Of a stretch of DNA of 64,000 nt, positions 1-6,878 are shown in pieces. The stretch's first letter is position 1. Each line of letters opens with the position of its first letter. The stretch comes from CAZJFH01 sp964545205. Lineage in GTDB: Bacteria > Pseudomonadota > Alphaproteobacteria > Rhodospirillales > Magnetospirillaceae. The stretch is taken from positions 1 to 64,000 of the forward strand of contig CAZJFH010000001.1 in assembly GCA_964545205.1 (NCBI GenBank), written 5' to 3'. The notes beneath the pieces were generated by a model. That model ran no database searches, was not told the origin of the DNA, and saw only the letters and a program-made list of their open reading frames with translations. The position numbers and the translations under genes were made by a program.

Positions 1-132
1 ATGCCATGACCACCTGCGGTTGGTCGCTTTTGCAGAACTTTCGGAACTCTATCACGCGCCGCTCCCCTCACCCTCCCAGCCTTCGGCTGGGCCCCTCCCT
101 CTCCCGCCTGCGGGAGAGGGTCAGTTGCGCCT

Positions 133-152
133 CCCCGGAATTCGGCGATGAA
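133..152 (+). repeat. Dispersed repeat terminus, copy 1
   Basis: The 20-base string CCCCGGAATTCGGCGATGAA recurs, exactly or with one or two changes, at 37658-37678, inverted at 37482-37502, and at 47142-47161. Here it follows a CT-rich stretch with short hairpins (about 60-120) like the one inside the 37.5 kb copy. It looks like one end of a small non-coding interspersed element. Confidence 0.6.
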
Positions 153-154
153 CC

Positions 155-185
155 CAAAAAAAACGGGGGGCGCGGCCCCCCGTTT
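155..185 (-). terminator. Rho-independent terminator of the LuxR-type regulator
   Basis: AAACGGGGGG (161-170) pairs perfectly with CCCCCCGTTT (176-185) around a five-base loop. Read on the minus strand the hairpin is followed by a run of seven to eight T. It sits 23 bases after the stop codon of the minus-strand regulator. Confidence 0.85.
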
Positions 186-208
186 CGGCTCCCTTCGACG
201 GGCGCGCC

Positions 209-925
209 TCAGATCGGCTGCACCGGACCGACCTCCATCGAGCCCTGCGGGCGCCGCGGCCGGACGGGAATGTTCTCGCTCGACAGGCCGTTGTTCAGCG
301 CCCAGATCGCGGCCTGGGTGCGGTTGGCGGCGTTGATCTTCTTCAGCACGCCCTTCAGGTGCACCTTCACCGTCGCCTCGGTGATGCTGAGCTTCTTGGC
401 GATCACCTTGTTGGGATGGCCGTTGAGCAGACAGCGCAGAATCTGCACCTCGCGCTCGGACAGCCCCTCGAGATCGGCCGAGGCGGTCGTCGGCTTGTGG
501 GTGTCGACCTGGCCGCTGACCAGCAGCGCCGCCAGCCGCGTCGGGAACACCTTCTCGCCCAGCAGCACCAGCTTCAGCGACTGCTTCAGCGCGTCCGGCG
601 AGATGTTCTTGAGCAGATAGGCGTCGGCGCCGGCTTCGAAGCAGCGGGCGAGGTGGTGAATGTTGCGGGTGGTGGCGGCCAGCACCACGAGCTTGAGCTC
701 GGGGAACTTCTCGCGCATCTGGTGCAGCAGCGAGACGTCGTCGTTGCCGGCGTCGAACTCGACCAGCGCCACCTGGCACGTCACGCCGCTTTCCATCTTG
801 GCGATGCCCTCCTGCAGGGCATCGGCCTCGGCGGCGATACTGAAGGAAGAGTTGTCCAGAAGTCTCTTCAGACCTTCACGAAACAGCTTATTGGCGTCAA
901 TAAGCAGTATCTCAACGTTTTCCAT
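209..925 (-). CDS. LuxR/NarL-family response regulator with an atypical receiver
   Basis: This 238-residue protein has an N-terminal receiver-like domain (about 5-120) and a C-terminal LuxR-type helix-turn-helix (about 150-212, with LSEREVQILRCLLNG and ITEATVKVHLKGVLKKI). The ATG at 925 is preferred over upstream starts because the family begins with a short stretch before ILLID. The receiver is degenerate: the acidic pair after beta-1 reads DAN instead of DDH, and the residue aligning with the phosphoacceptor Asp is Glu56 (VALVEFDAG). The switch Lys is kept (ADAYLLK). It may therefore be active without phosphorylation, which is an inference. It stands alone with its own terminator and no adjacent kinase; target genes are unknown. 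Confidence 0.9.
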   Translation of the reverse strand: MENVEILLIDANKLFREGLKRLLDNSSFSIAAEADALQEGIAKMESGVTCQVALVEFDAGNDDVSLLHQMREKFPELKLVVLAATTRNIHHLARCFEAGADAYLLKNISPDALKQSLKLVLLGEKVFPTRLAALLVSGQVDTHKPTTASADLEGLSEREVQILRCLLNGHPNKVIAKKLSITEATVKVHLKGVLKKINAANRTQAAIWALNNGLSSENIPVRPRRPQGSMEVGPVQPI

Positions 926-1379
926 ACATGCCCCCGTAAGCATAGGAAGAGGAGCCAGTCTCGGATCCATTTCTGCTTTCGGTGAGCGGCCGTTGAGCCG
1001 CGCCACGTCAGCGATGACTTCTGCGTTCTTTTTTATCCGATTGAGCGCCGATATCCCACCTTCTGTAGGAGGTAGCGCTGGCGTTCATTTTCGGTAGGAT
1101 GCGGCGGGATTAGGCGCCGGGCCTACCCCCTAGGTTCAGAGTCGGCGCGATTTCGGGCCGCATGCGCGAAAGAAACGCGCCTTCGGCGCCGTGGCGACGA
1201 AAAACCCACCGACCGCGCAAGCGCCGCGCCGAACGTGAATTCTGTCTGGCCGGTGACGAATGCTCGAAAGGCGGGGGCGCAACGGGCGTTCGGGCCGCCG
1301 CTACGCCTTCGGCGCCGCGTCGGCGCCGACCAGGCGCGAAGGCGTCGCGCGCCTTGGGCATCTGAAACGAAGGGGAAAG
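926..1379. other. Intergenic region with no recognised gene
   Basis: This stretch of about 450 bases between the regulator and tRNA-His should hold the regulator's minus-strand promoter. Reading frames inside it have low-complexity, arginine-rich compositions typical of random frames in GC-rich DNA. I see no RNA gene or clear terminator in it. Confidence 0.5.
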
Positions 1380-1457
1380 TGGGGCGAGCGACCGGATTCG
1401 AACCGGCGACATCCAGGACCACAACCTGGCGCTCTAACCAACTGAGCTACGCCCGCC
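1380..1457 (-). tRNA. tRNA-His (anticodon GUG)
   Basis: Read on the minus strand it folds as a full cloverleaf: acceptor GCGGGCG/CGCTCGC, D arm GCTCAGTTGGTTAGAGC, anticodon stem CCAGG/CCTGG around loop TTGTGGT giving anticodon GTG, and T arm with GGTTCGAATCC. The extra 5' G (1457) opposite C73 that is diagnostic of tRNA-His is present, and CCA is encoded (1380-1382). Confidence 0.97.
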
Positions 1458-1499
1458 GCCGGAAGAGGACGGTTATCTACCGCCTCAGCCCCCGGCTCG

Positions 1500-2666
1500 T
1501 CAAGCGAAGAAGCGTTTCAGCCGCGCAATCGCCTCGTCGAGCGCCTCTTCGCGCTTGGCGAAGCAGAAGCGCACGAAATGGGTGACGTCGCCGGCCTGGT
1601 AGAAGGCGCTGACCGGCACCGCCGCGACGCCGGCGCGGGTGGTGATGGTGCGGCAGAACTCGGCGTCGGGGCCGTTGAAGCCCAGCGCGCGGATGTCGGT
1701 GGTGACGAAATACGTTCCCGCGCAGTCGAGCACCGCGAACCCGACCTCGCGCAGGCCGGCGACCAGACGGTCGCGACGCGCCTGCATGTCGGCGGCGAGG
1801 CCGTCGAAATAGGAGTCGGGCTGGCGCAGCCCGAACGCCACCGCCGCCTGCAGGCCGGGCGGCGTGGTGAAGGTCAGGAACTGGTGCGCCTTGGCGATCG
1901 GCTGCAGCAGCTCGGGGCAGGCGGTGACGTAGCCGACCTTCCAGCCGGTGACCGAGAAGGTCTTGCCGGCCGAGCCGATGCGCACGCAGCGGTTCCGCAT
2001 CCCCGGCAGGGTCATCAGCGGCACGTGGCGGCGGCCGTCGAAGGTCAGGTGCTCGTAGACCTCGTCGCAGACCGCGTAGGCGTCGAATTCCTCGAGCAGG
2101 CCGGCGATCAAGGCCAACTCGTCCGAATCGTAGACCTTGCCGGCCGGATTGGTCGGCGAGTTGAGGACCAGCAGCTTGGTCCTGGGAGAAAACGCGGCGC
2201 GCAGCGCCTCGCGCGGCAGCGCCCAGTCGGGCGGCGCGATTCGCACCAGCTTCGGCACGCCGCCGGCGCGCTTGACGATCGGCAGATAGGAATCGTAGAG
2301 CGGCTCGATCAGCACCACCTCGTCGCCGGGCTCGATCAGCCCGAACAGGCAGTCGGCCAGCGCCTCGGTGGCGCCCGAGGTCACCATCACCTCCGACTGC
2401 CAGTCGACGTCGAGGCCGTAGAAGCGCTTGTTGTGCTCGGCCACCGCCTGACGCAGGTCGGGAATGCCCATCATCGACGGATACTGGTGCGGCCCCTCGC
2501 GCGTCGCCCGCGCCGCCGCGTCGAGCACCCAGGCGGGCTCCATGCCCTCGGGAAAGCCCTGGCCGAGATTGACGGCGCCATGCTCGGCCGCCAGCCGCGA
2601 CATCACCTCGAAGATCGTCACCGGCATGCCCGAAAACAGGCTGTTGCCGCCCTTGCCCGCCATCAT
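1500..2666 (-). CDS. PLP-dependent aminotransferase, class I/II
   Basis: This 388-residue fold-type I aminotransferase should transfer an amino group between an amino acid and a 2-oxo acid in the cytoplasm. The PLP lysine is K235 in SAGKTFSVTGWKVGY; the substrate/PLP motifs NSPTNPAGK (about 169) and CDEVYEH (about 200) are intact. The length and the LGQGFPEG N-terminal motif fit the kynurenine/methionine/glutamine-transaminase-like subgroup, but the exact substrate cannot be read from sequence. The start at 2666 follows a good ribosome site (GAGGGGA). It is a single gene, divergent from the lipoprotein gene at 2787. Confidence 0.9.
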   Translation of the reverse strand: MMAGKGGNSLFSGMPVTIFEVMSRLAAEHGAVNLGQGFPEGMEPAWVLDAAARATREGPHQYPSMMGIPDLRQAVAEHNKRFYGLDVDWQSEVMVTSGATEALADCLFGLIEPGDEVVLIEPLYDSYLPIVKRAGGVPKLVRIAPPDWALPREALRAAFSPRTKLLVLNSPTNPAGKVYDSDELALIAGLLEEFDAYAVCDEVYEHLTFDGRRHVPLMTLPGMRNRCVRIGSAGKTFSVTGWKVGYVTACPELLQPIAKAHQFLTFTTPPGLQAAVAFGLRQPDSYFDGLAADMQARRDRLVAGLREVGFAVLDCAGTYFVTTDIRALGFNGPDAEFCRTITTRAGVAAVPVSAFYQAGDVTHFVRFCFAKREEALDEAIARLKRFFA

Positions 2667-2786
2667 GCTCGCATCCCCTCGCCGGTTGCCGATGCAAGCT
2701 ATAGCGCCGGGCTTGACCTTTTTCAAAGCCGACGCGCGCCGGCTGCGCCACACTGCCGGCGAACCGCATACGAGGACCCGCCGCCG

Positions 2787-3353
2787 ATGACCCGTCTTCT
2801 GGCCATAGCGCTTTGCCTGATCCTGTCCGCCTGCCTGTTGCCCAACGACTACGACGCCGAGGTCAGCATCGGCCGCGACGGCACGTATCTCAGCCGATTC
2901 GAGGGCGACCTCGTGCAACTGTTCGCGCTGCGCGACCTGAAGGCCGGCCGCATCGACGAGGCCGGCGCCGACGCCGCCTACGCCCAGGCGCTGGCCGAGA
3001 TCGGCGAGGTCGCCTCGGACACCCGCAAGAGCGCCACCGTGCACCGGGTCGCGATCGAGCGCCGGGGGCGGCTGGCGGCCGAGGCCGTCACGCCGCTGCC
3101 CGGCCCGGCGCGGTTCCTGCTGGTCGAGTACAAGGGCGGCGAGGCGCTGGTCGTCACGCCGATGCTGACCGAGTATCAGCGCCGGCAGCTGCAGGGCTTC
3201 GGCAGCCCGTCGCGCGGGCGCGTGTGCATCCGCACCGACGGCGAGGTCCTGGCCCACAACGCCGAGACCACGCCCGAGGCGGCCGGCGGCTGCTATGGCT
3301 GGGACCTCGATCTGCTGGCCGGCGATTCGATCGAGATGAAGATCAAGCTGTAG
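2787..3353 (+). CDS. Putative lipoprotein of unknown function
   Basis: The 188-residue product starts with a short lipoprotein signal (MTRLLAIALCLILSAC) whose lipobox LSAC predicts lipidation of Cys16. The mature part, about 172 residues, is charged with no membrane segment or motif I recognise. The reading frame stays open far upstream, but only this ATG gives a signal peptide. It is probably held in the periplasm by its lipid. It is divergent from the aminotransferase and is followed by the glnB promoter region. Confidence 0.75.
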   Translation: MTRLLAIALCLILSACLLPNDYDAEVSIGRDGTYLSRFEGDLVQLFALRDLKAGRIDEAGADAAYAQALAEIGEVASDTRKSATVHRVAIERRGRLAAEAVTPLPGPARFLLVEYKGGEALVVTPMLTEYQRRQLQGFGSPSRGRVCIRTDGEVLAHNAETTPEAAGGCYGWDLDLLAGDSIEMKIKL

Positions 3354-3534
3354 GCGCCCCTGCCCGTTCCTTGGGCGCCGCCGCCGCCGCGGATGGCGTC
3401 CGCCGGCCGGCCGCCGAGGTCAAGCAACTTGAACCGGCACGGCCTGCACAAATTCGCGGCAAACCCTGCCCATAATTTGCGCACATCGCCGCCGTTCGGC
3501 GGAGAGAACCCCCGCCGCAAGCGCACTCGTCGAT

Positions 3535-3550
3535 TGGCACGCCCTGTGCT
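3535..3550 (+). promoter_or_regulatory. Sigma54 (-24/-12) promoter of glnB
   Basis: TGGCACGCCCTGTGCT has the invariant GG at 3536-3537 and GC at 3548-3549 with exactly ten bases between them, matching the TGGCAC-N5-TTGC consensus except for one base in the -12 box. It lies 63 bases before the glnB ATG. glnB-glnA units of related alphaproteobacteria are known to use NtrC/sigma54 promoters. I could not find a convincing pair of NtrC sites upstream. Confidence 0.75.
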
Positions 3551-3612
3551 AAACGGATAACCCGCAAGTGGGGACGCTCCTGTCCCGACGGGAATCGAGA
3601 AGCGCTGGGGTC

Positions 3613-3951
3613 ATGAAGAAGATCGAAGCGATCATCAAGCCCTTCAAGCTGGACGAGGTGAAGGAAGCCCTTCACGAGATCGGCCTGCAGGGCATCACGG
3701 TGACGGAAGCCAAGGGGTTCGGGCGGCAAAAGGGGCACACCGAGCTCTATCGCGGCGCCGAATACGTCGTCGACTTCCTGCCCAAGGTGAAGATCGAGCT
3801 GGTCATCGACGACGCCCTCGTCGAGCGCGCCGTCGAGGCGATCCAGCAGGCCGCCCACACGGGGCGCATCGGCGACGGCAAGATCTTCATCTCCAACATC
3901 GAGGAAGCGATCCGGATCCGCACCGGCGAGCGCGGCACCGACGCCATCTGA
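3613..3951 (+). CDS. glnB: Nitrogen regulatory protein PII
   Basis: This 112-residue protein has exactly the usual PII length. The uridylylation residue Tyr51 is present in the T-loop (LYRGAEYVVDFLPK), and the C-terminal signature TGRIGDGKIFI is intact. PII is a trimeric sensor of 2-oxoglutarate, ATP and ADP that controls GlnE, NtrB and related targets. The ATG at 3613 gives the canonical MKKIEAIIKPFKL start; upstream in-frame codons would add an unrelated extension. It lies 66 bases before glnA and is probably cotranscribed with it from the sigma54 site at 3535. Confidence 0.97.
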   Translation: MKKIEAIIKPFKLDEVKEALHEIGLQGITVTEAKGFGRQKGHTELYRGAEYVVDFLPKVKIELVIDDALVERAVEAIQQAAHTGRIGDGKIFISNIEEAIRIRTGERGTDAI

Positions 3952-4017
3952 CTGCCCGCGCCGGCGCGAAGGGTCGCGGTCCGGCGCACCCAACCAATCC
4001 AACCTGGGAAGCACACC

Positions 4018-5436
4018 ATGTCCGACAAAGCAGCCGTCCAGAAAGTTTTGGAGATGATCAAGGAAAACGACGTCAAGTACGTCGATTTCCGCTTCACCGA
4101 TCCCAAGGGCAAGTGGCAGCACACCGCCCAGCACGTCTCCACCGTCGACGAGGACCTGCTGACCGAAGGCATCATGTTCGACGGCTCGTCGATCGCCGGC
4201 TGGAAGACCATCGACCAGTCCGACATGATCCTGATGCCCGACCTGTCGACCGCGGTCATGGACCCGTTCGCCGCCCAGGCGCAGATGATCATCTGCTGCG
4301 ACATCGTCGAGCCGGCCACCGGCCAGCTCTATGACCGCGACCCGCGCTCGATCGCCAAGCGCGCCGAGACCTATCTGCAGTCGACCGGCATCGGCGACAC
4401 CGTGTTCGTCGGCCCCGAGGCCGAGTTCTTCGTGTTCGACGACGTCCGCTTCAAGGTCGGCATGCAGACCGCCTTCTACGAGCTGGACAGCGAGGAAGGC
4501 CCCTACGCCTCCGACAAGCGCTTCCCCGAGGGCAACACCGGCCACCGTCCGGGCGTCAAGGGCGGCTACTTCCCGGTGCCGCCGATCGACAGCCAGGTCG
4601 ACATGCGCGCCGAGATGCTGACCGTCATGGGCGACATGGGCCTGCCGATCGAGAAGCACCACCACGAGGTGGCGCCCAGCCAGAGCGAGCTGGGCTGCAA
4701 GTTCGGCACCATGGTGCAGTCGGCCGACTGGATGCAGATCTACAAGTACGTGGTCCACAACGTCGCCCACAGCTACGGCAAGACCGCGACCTTCATGCCG
4801 AAGCCGATCTACGGCGACAACGGCTCGGGCATGCACGTGCACCAGTCGATCTGGAAGGAAGGCAAGCCGCTGTTCGCCGGCTCGGGCTACGCCGACCTGT
4901 CGGAGACCTGCCTGTACTACATCGGCGGCATCATCAAGCACGCCAAGGCGCTGAACGCCTTCACCAACCCGTCGACCAACAGCTACAAGCGGCTGATCCC
5001 CGGCTTCGAGGCCCCCGTGCTGCTGGCCTATTCGGCCCGCAACCGCTCGGCCTCGTGCCGCATCCCCTACGTCGCCAGCCCCAAGGGCAAGCGCGTCGAG
5101 GTCCGCTTCCCCGACCCGTCGGCCAACCCCTACCTGGCCTTCGCGGCGATGCTGATGGCCGGCCTGGACGGCATCCAGAACAAGATCCATCCCGGCGACC
5201 CGATGGACAAGAACCTCTACGACCTGCCGCCCGAGGAACTGCAGAACGTCCCGACCGTCTGCGGGTCCTTGCGCGAGGCGCTGGTCAGCCTCGACAAGAA
5301 CCGCGAGTTCCTGACCAAGGGCGACGTCTTCACCAACGAGTTCATCGACAGCTATCTCGAGCTCAAGTGGGAAGAGGTGTACAAGTTCGAGCACACCCCG
5401 CACCCGATCGAGTTCCAGATGTACTACAGCGTCTGA
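4018..5436 (+). CDS. glnA: Glutamine synthetase, type I
   Basis: This 472-residue enzyme makes glutamine from glutamate, ammonia and ATP; the length fits the dodecameric GSI-beta class. Visible signatures are MFDGSSIAGW, the ATP-binding region with HHHEVAPSQSELG, NGSGMHVHQS, the glutamate-flap region NPSTNSYKRL, and the adenylylation site NLYDLPPEE with Tyr401. Activity is therefore probably controlled by GlnE adenylylation under PII. It follows glnB and ends at a strong terminator at 5454. Confidence 0.98.
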   Translation: MSDKAAVQKVLEMIKENDVKYVDFRFTDPKGKWQHTAQHVSTVDEDLLTEGIMFDGSSIAGWKTIDQSDMILMPDLSTAVMDPFAAQAQMIICCDIVEPATGQLYDRDPRSIAKRAETYLQSTGIGDTVFVGPEAEFFVFDDVRFKVGMQTAFYELDSEEGPYASDKRFPEGNTGHRPGVKGGYFPVPPIDSQVDMRAEMLTVMGDMGLPIEKHHHEVAPSQSELGCKFGTMVQSADWMQIYKYVVHNVAHSYGKTATFMPKPIYGDNGSGMHVHQSIWKEGKPLFAGSGYADLSETCLYYIGGIIKHAKALNAFTNPSTNSYKRLIPGFEAPVLLAYSARNRSASCRIPYVASPKGKRVEVRFPDPSANPYLAFAAMLMAGLDGIQNKIHPGDPMDKNLYDLPPEELQNVPTVCGSLREALVSLDKNREFLTKGDVFTNEFIDSYLELKWEEVYKFEHTPHPIEFQMYYSV

Positions 5437-5453
5437 TCCCGGACGCTCCGATG

Positions 5454-5485
5454 CGGCCCCGCCAGCGATGGCGGGGCCGTTTTCG
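5454..5485 (+). terminator. Rho-independent terminator of glnBA
   Basis: CGGCCCCGCC (5454-5463) pairs with GGCGGGGCCG (5470-5479) around AGCGAT and is followed by TTTTCGTTT. It lies 18 bases after the glnA stop codon. Confidence 0.92.
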
Positions 5486-5601
5486 TTTCAGGGCGCTGGA
5501 TTCGCTGCTCTCGACTGGTGCTCGGCGCCGCTACCGCCCCGCTGCTCGCGCAGCAGGTCGCGGATCTCCACCGGCCGAAAGCCCTGGCGTCAGGCCCGCG
5601 G

Positions 5602-5928
5602 TTAACCCGGAAGGGGCCGCCCTCCGGCCGCCATGCCGCTCCGGCGCTCCCACCGAATTCCGACCTGCCGGCGGCTTTCCGCATGGGCGGCCGACGCCGC
5701 CTCCGCCGCGCGCAGCACGTCGCGGATCTGATCGCGCGCCAGCGTGCCGGTGCGCTGGAACAGCCGGGCGGCCGGGCCGCGGCGCGGCAGATAGTCCATG
5801 CTGCACGAGAACCCCGACCCGCGCCGGCTGAACGTGCGCACATAGGTGCCGCGCGGCGCCGGGCTGGCCTGCACCACGTGCTGGTGCGAGCCCATCACGT
5901 ATTCCTGAAACGCCGTCCGCCAGTGCAT
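5602..5928 (-). CDS. Hypothetical protein
   Basis: This reading frame of 108 residues begins MHWRTAFQEYVMGSHQHV and is preceded by a plausible ribosome site (GGGGAG, eight bases upstream). The first 70 residues have mixed composition typical of a real protein. The tail is rich in Gly, Arg and Pro and could be random. I do not recognise a family. It lies between the glnA terminator and a PEP-CTERM gene; other frames here are also open, so it is a weak call. Confidence 0.35.
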   Translation of the reverse strand: MHWRTAFQEYVMGSHQHVVQASPAPRGTYVRTFSRRGSGFSCSMDYLPRRGPAARLFQRTGTLARDQIRDVLRAAEAASAAHAESRRQVGIRWERRSGMAAGGRPLPG

Positions 5929-6160
5929 GCTCGGCTCCCCGACTGTGCCGTCTTCCCCTAGATGGGCAGCGCCGGGGGGAAGTCTACCGCAGTGCAGCAT
6001 TTTTGCTCGCACACGCACAGCCGACCGTCGGAAGCCTTTACACCCGCGCCGATCCGGCCGGGGCCGGTCGTTGATTTCGCTTCCGAATCGGCCCTGGCAC
6101 GGGCGGTGCTAAGCGCCGGCCATCCGTGGCGCTCCGCCACCAAGGCAGGAAACAAGACCA

Positions 6161-6841
6161 ATGAACTGGAAGCTGAGCCTCCTGGCCGCCGCCGCCGCCA
6201 TCGCGCTGGCGCCGTCGGCCGCTTACGCCATCACCATCGACTGGGCCGACTGGACCGCCGCCGGCGCCAATCACGTCGACGGCACGCTGTCGGTCGGCGG
6301 CGCGACGGTCGACGTCGACTTCGACGGCGCCTACACCTTCGCGCAGACCGGCACCGGCACCAACTACTGGACCGAGCCCGGCGCCGCCAAGCCCTACACC
6401 GGCGGCGCCGTCGACAACGCCCCGCCGGCCGCCGAGATGATCGCGCTGTCGACGGGCGGCACCAAGACGATCACCTTCGGCCAGGCGGTGACCGATCCCT
6501 ACATCGCCCTGGTGAGCTGGAACGGCAATGTCGTCGACTTCGGCACCGGCATCGAGATCGTCAGCCAGGGCACCGGCGCCTTCGGCACCGGCACGATGGT
6601 CCTGAACGGCGCCGAGACCGGGTTCACCGGCAGCGGCGAGGTGCACGGCATCATCCGGCTGGCCGGCACCTTCAGCGCGATCACCTTCACCGACACCTCG
6701 GAGCACTGGCACGGCTTCACGGTCGGCGTCGCCGGCCTGGCCGATCCGCCGCCGACCGGCGTGCCCGAACCGGCGACGCTCGGTCTGCTCGGCCTCGGCC
6801 TGGCCGGGCTGATGGCCGCCCGGCGGCGGCGTCAGGCCTGA
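6161..6841 (+). CDS. PEP-CTERM sorting-domain exported protein
   Basis: The 226-residue product has a Sec signal peptide (1-23, cleavage after AAYA), a Gly/Thr-rich beta-type body without enzymatic motifs, and a C-terminal PEP-CTERM sorting signal: VPEPATLGLLGLGLAGLMAA followed by RRRRQA. Such proteins are cut and released by exosortase in bacteria that make exopolysaccharide. No exosortase gene is present in this window. A second, unrelated PEP-CTERM protein is at 25005. The role of the body is unknown. Confidence 0.9.
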   Translation: MNWKLSLLAAAAAIALAPSAAYAITIDWADWTAAGANHVDGTLSVGGATVDVDFDGAYTFAQTGTGTNYWTEPGAAKPYTGGAVDNAPPAAEMIALSTGGTKTITFGQAVTDPYIALVSWNGNVVDFGTGIEIVSQGTGAFGTGTMVLNGAETGFTGSGEVHGIIRLAGTFSAITFTDTSEHWHGFTVGVAGLADPPPTGVPEPATLGLLGLGLAGLMAARRRRQA

Positions 6842-6851
6842 TCAGGGGCGC

Positions 6852-6872
6852 GGCCCCGCCGCCGGCGGGGCC
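6852..6872. terminator. Hairpin between convergent genes, possible terminator
   Basis: GGCCCCGCC (6852-6860) pairs perfectly with GGCGGGGCC (6864-6872) around a three-base loop, in the 37-base gap between the convergent PEP-CTERM and SudBA-like genes. No T run follows on either strand, so terminator function is uncertain. Confidence 0.45.
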
Positions 6873-6878
6873 CCGTGC

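Noticed and set aside
60..150. CRISPR-like short repeats near the left edge and at 37.5 kb
   Set aside because: The repeats are single palindromic elements with no regular spacers.
1110..1424. Open frames overlapping tRNA-His
   Set aside because: They run through the tRNA and have random, Arg-rich composition.
3420..3534. NtrC-binding sites upstream of the glnB promoter
   Set aside because: Several GCAC and TGCAC strings occur, but none forms a GCAC-N7-GTGC-like palindrome good enough to call.
3343..5403. Long minus-strand open frame opposite glnB-glnA
   Set aside because: It is His/Val/Asp-rich, the mirror of codon bias in high-GC genes, and both plus-strand genes are certain.
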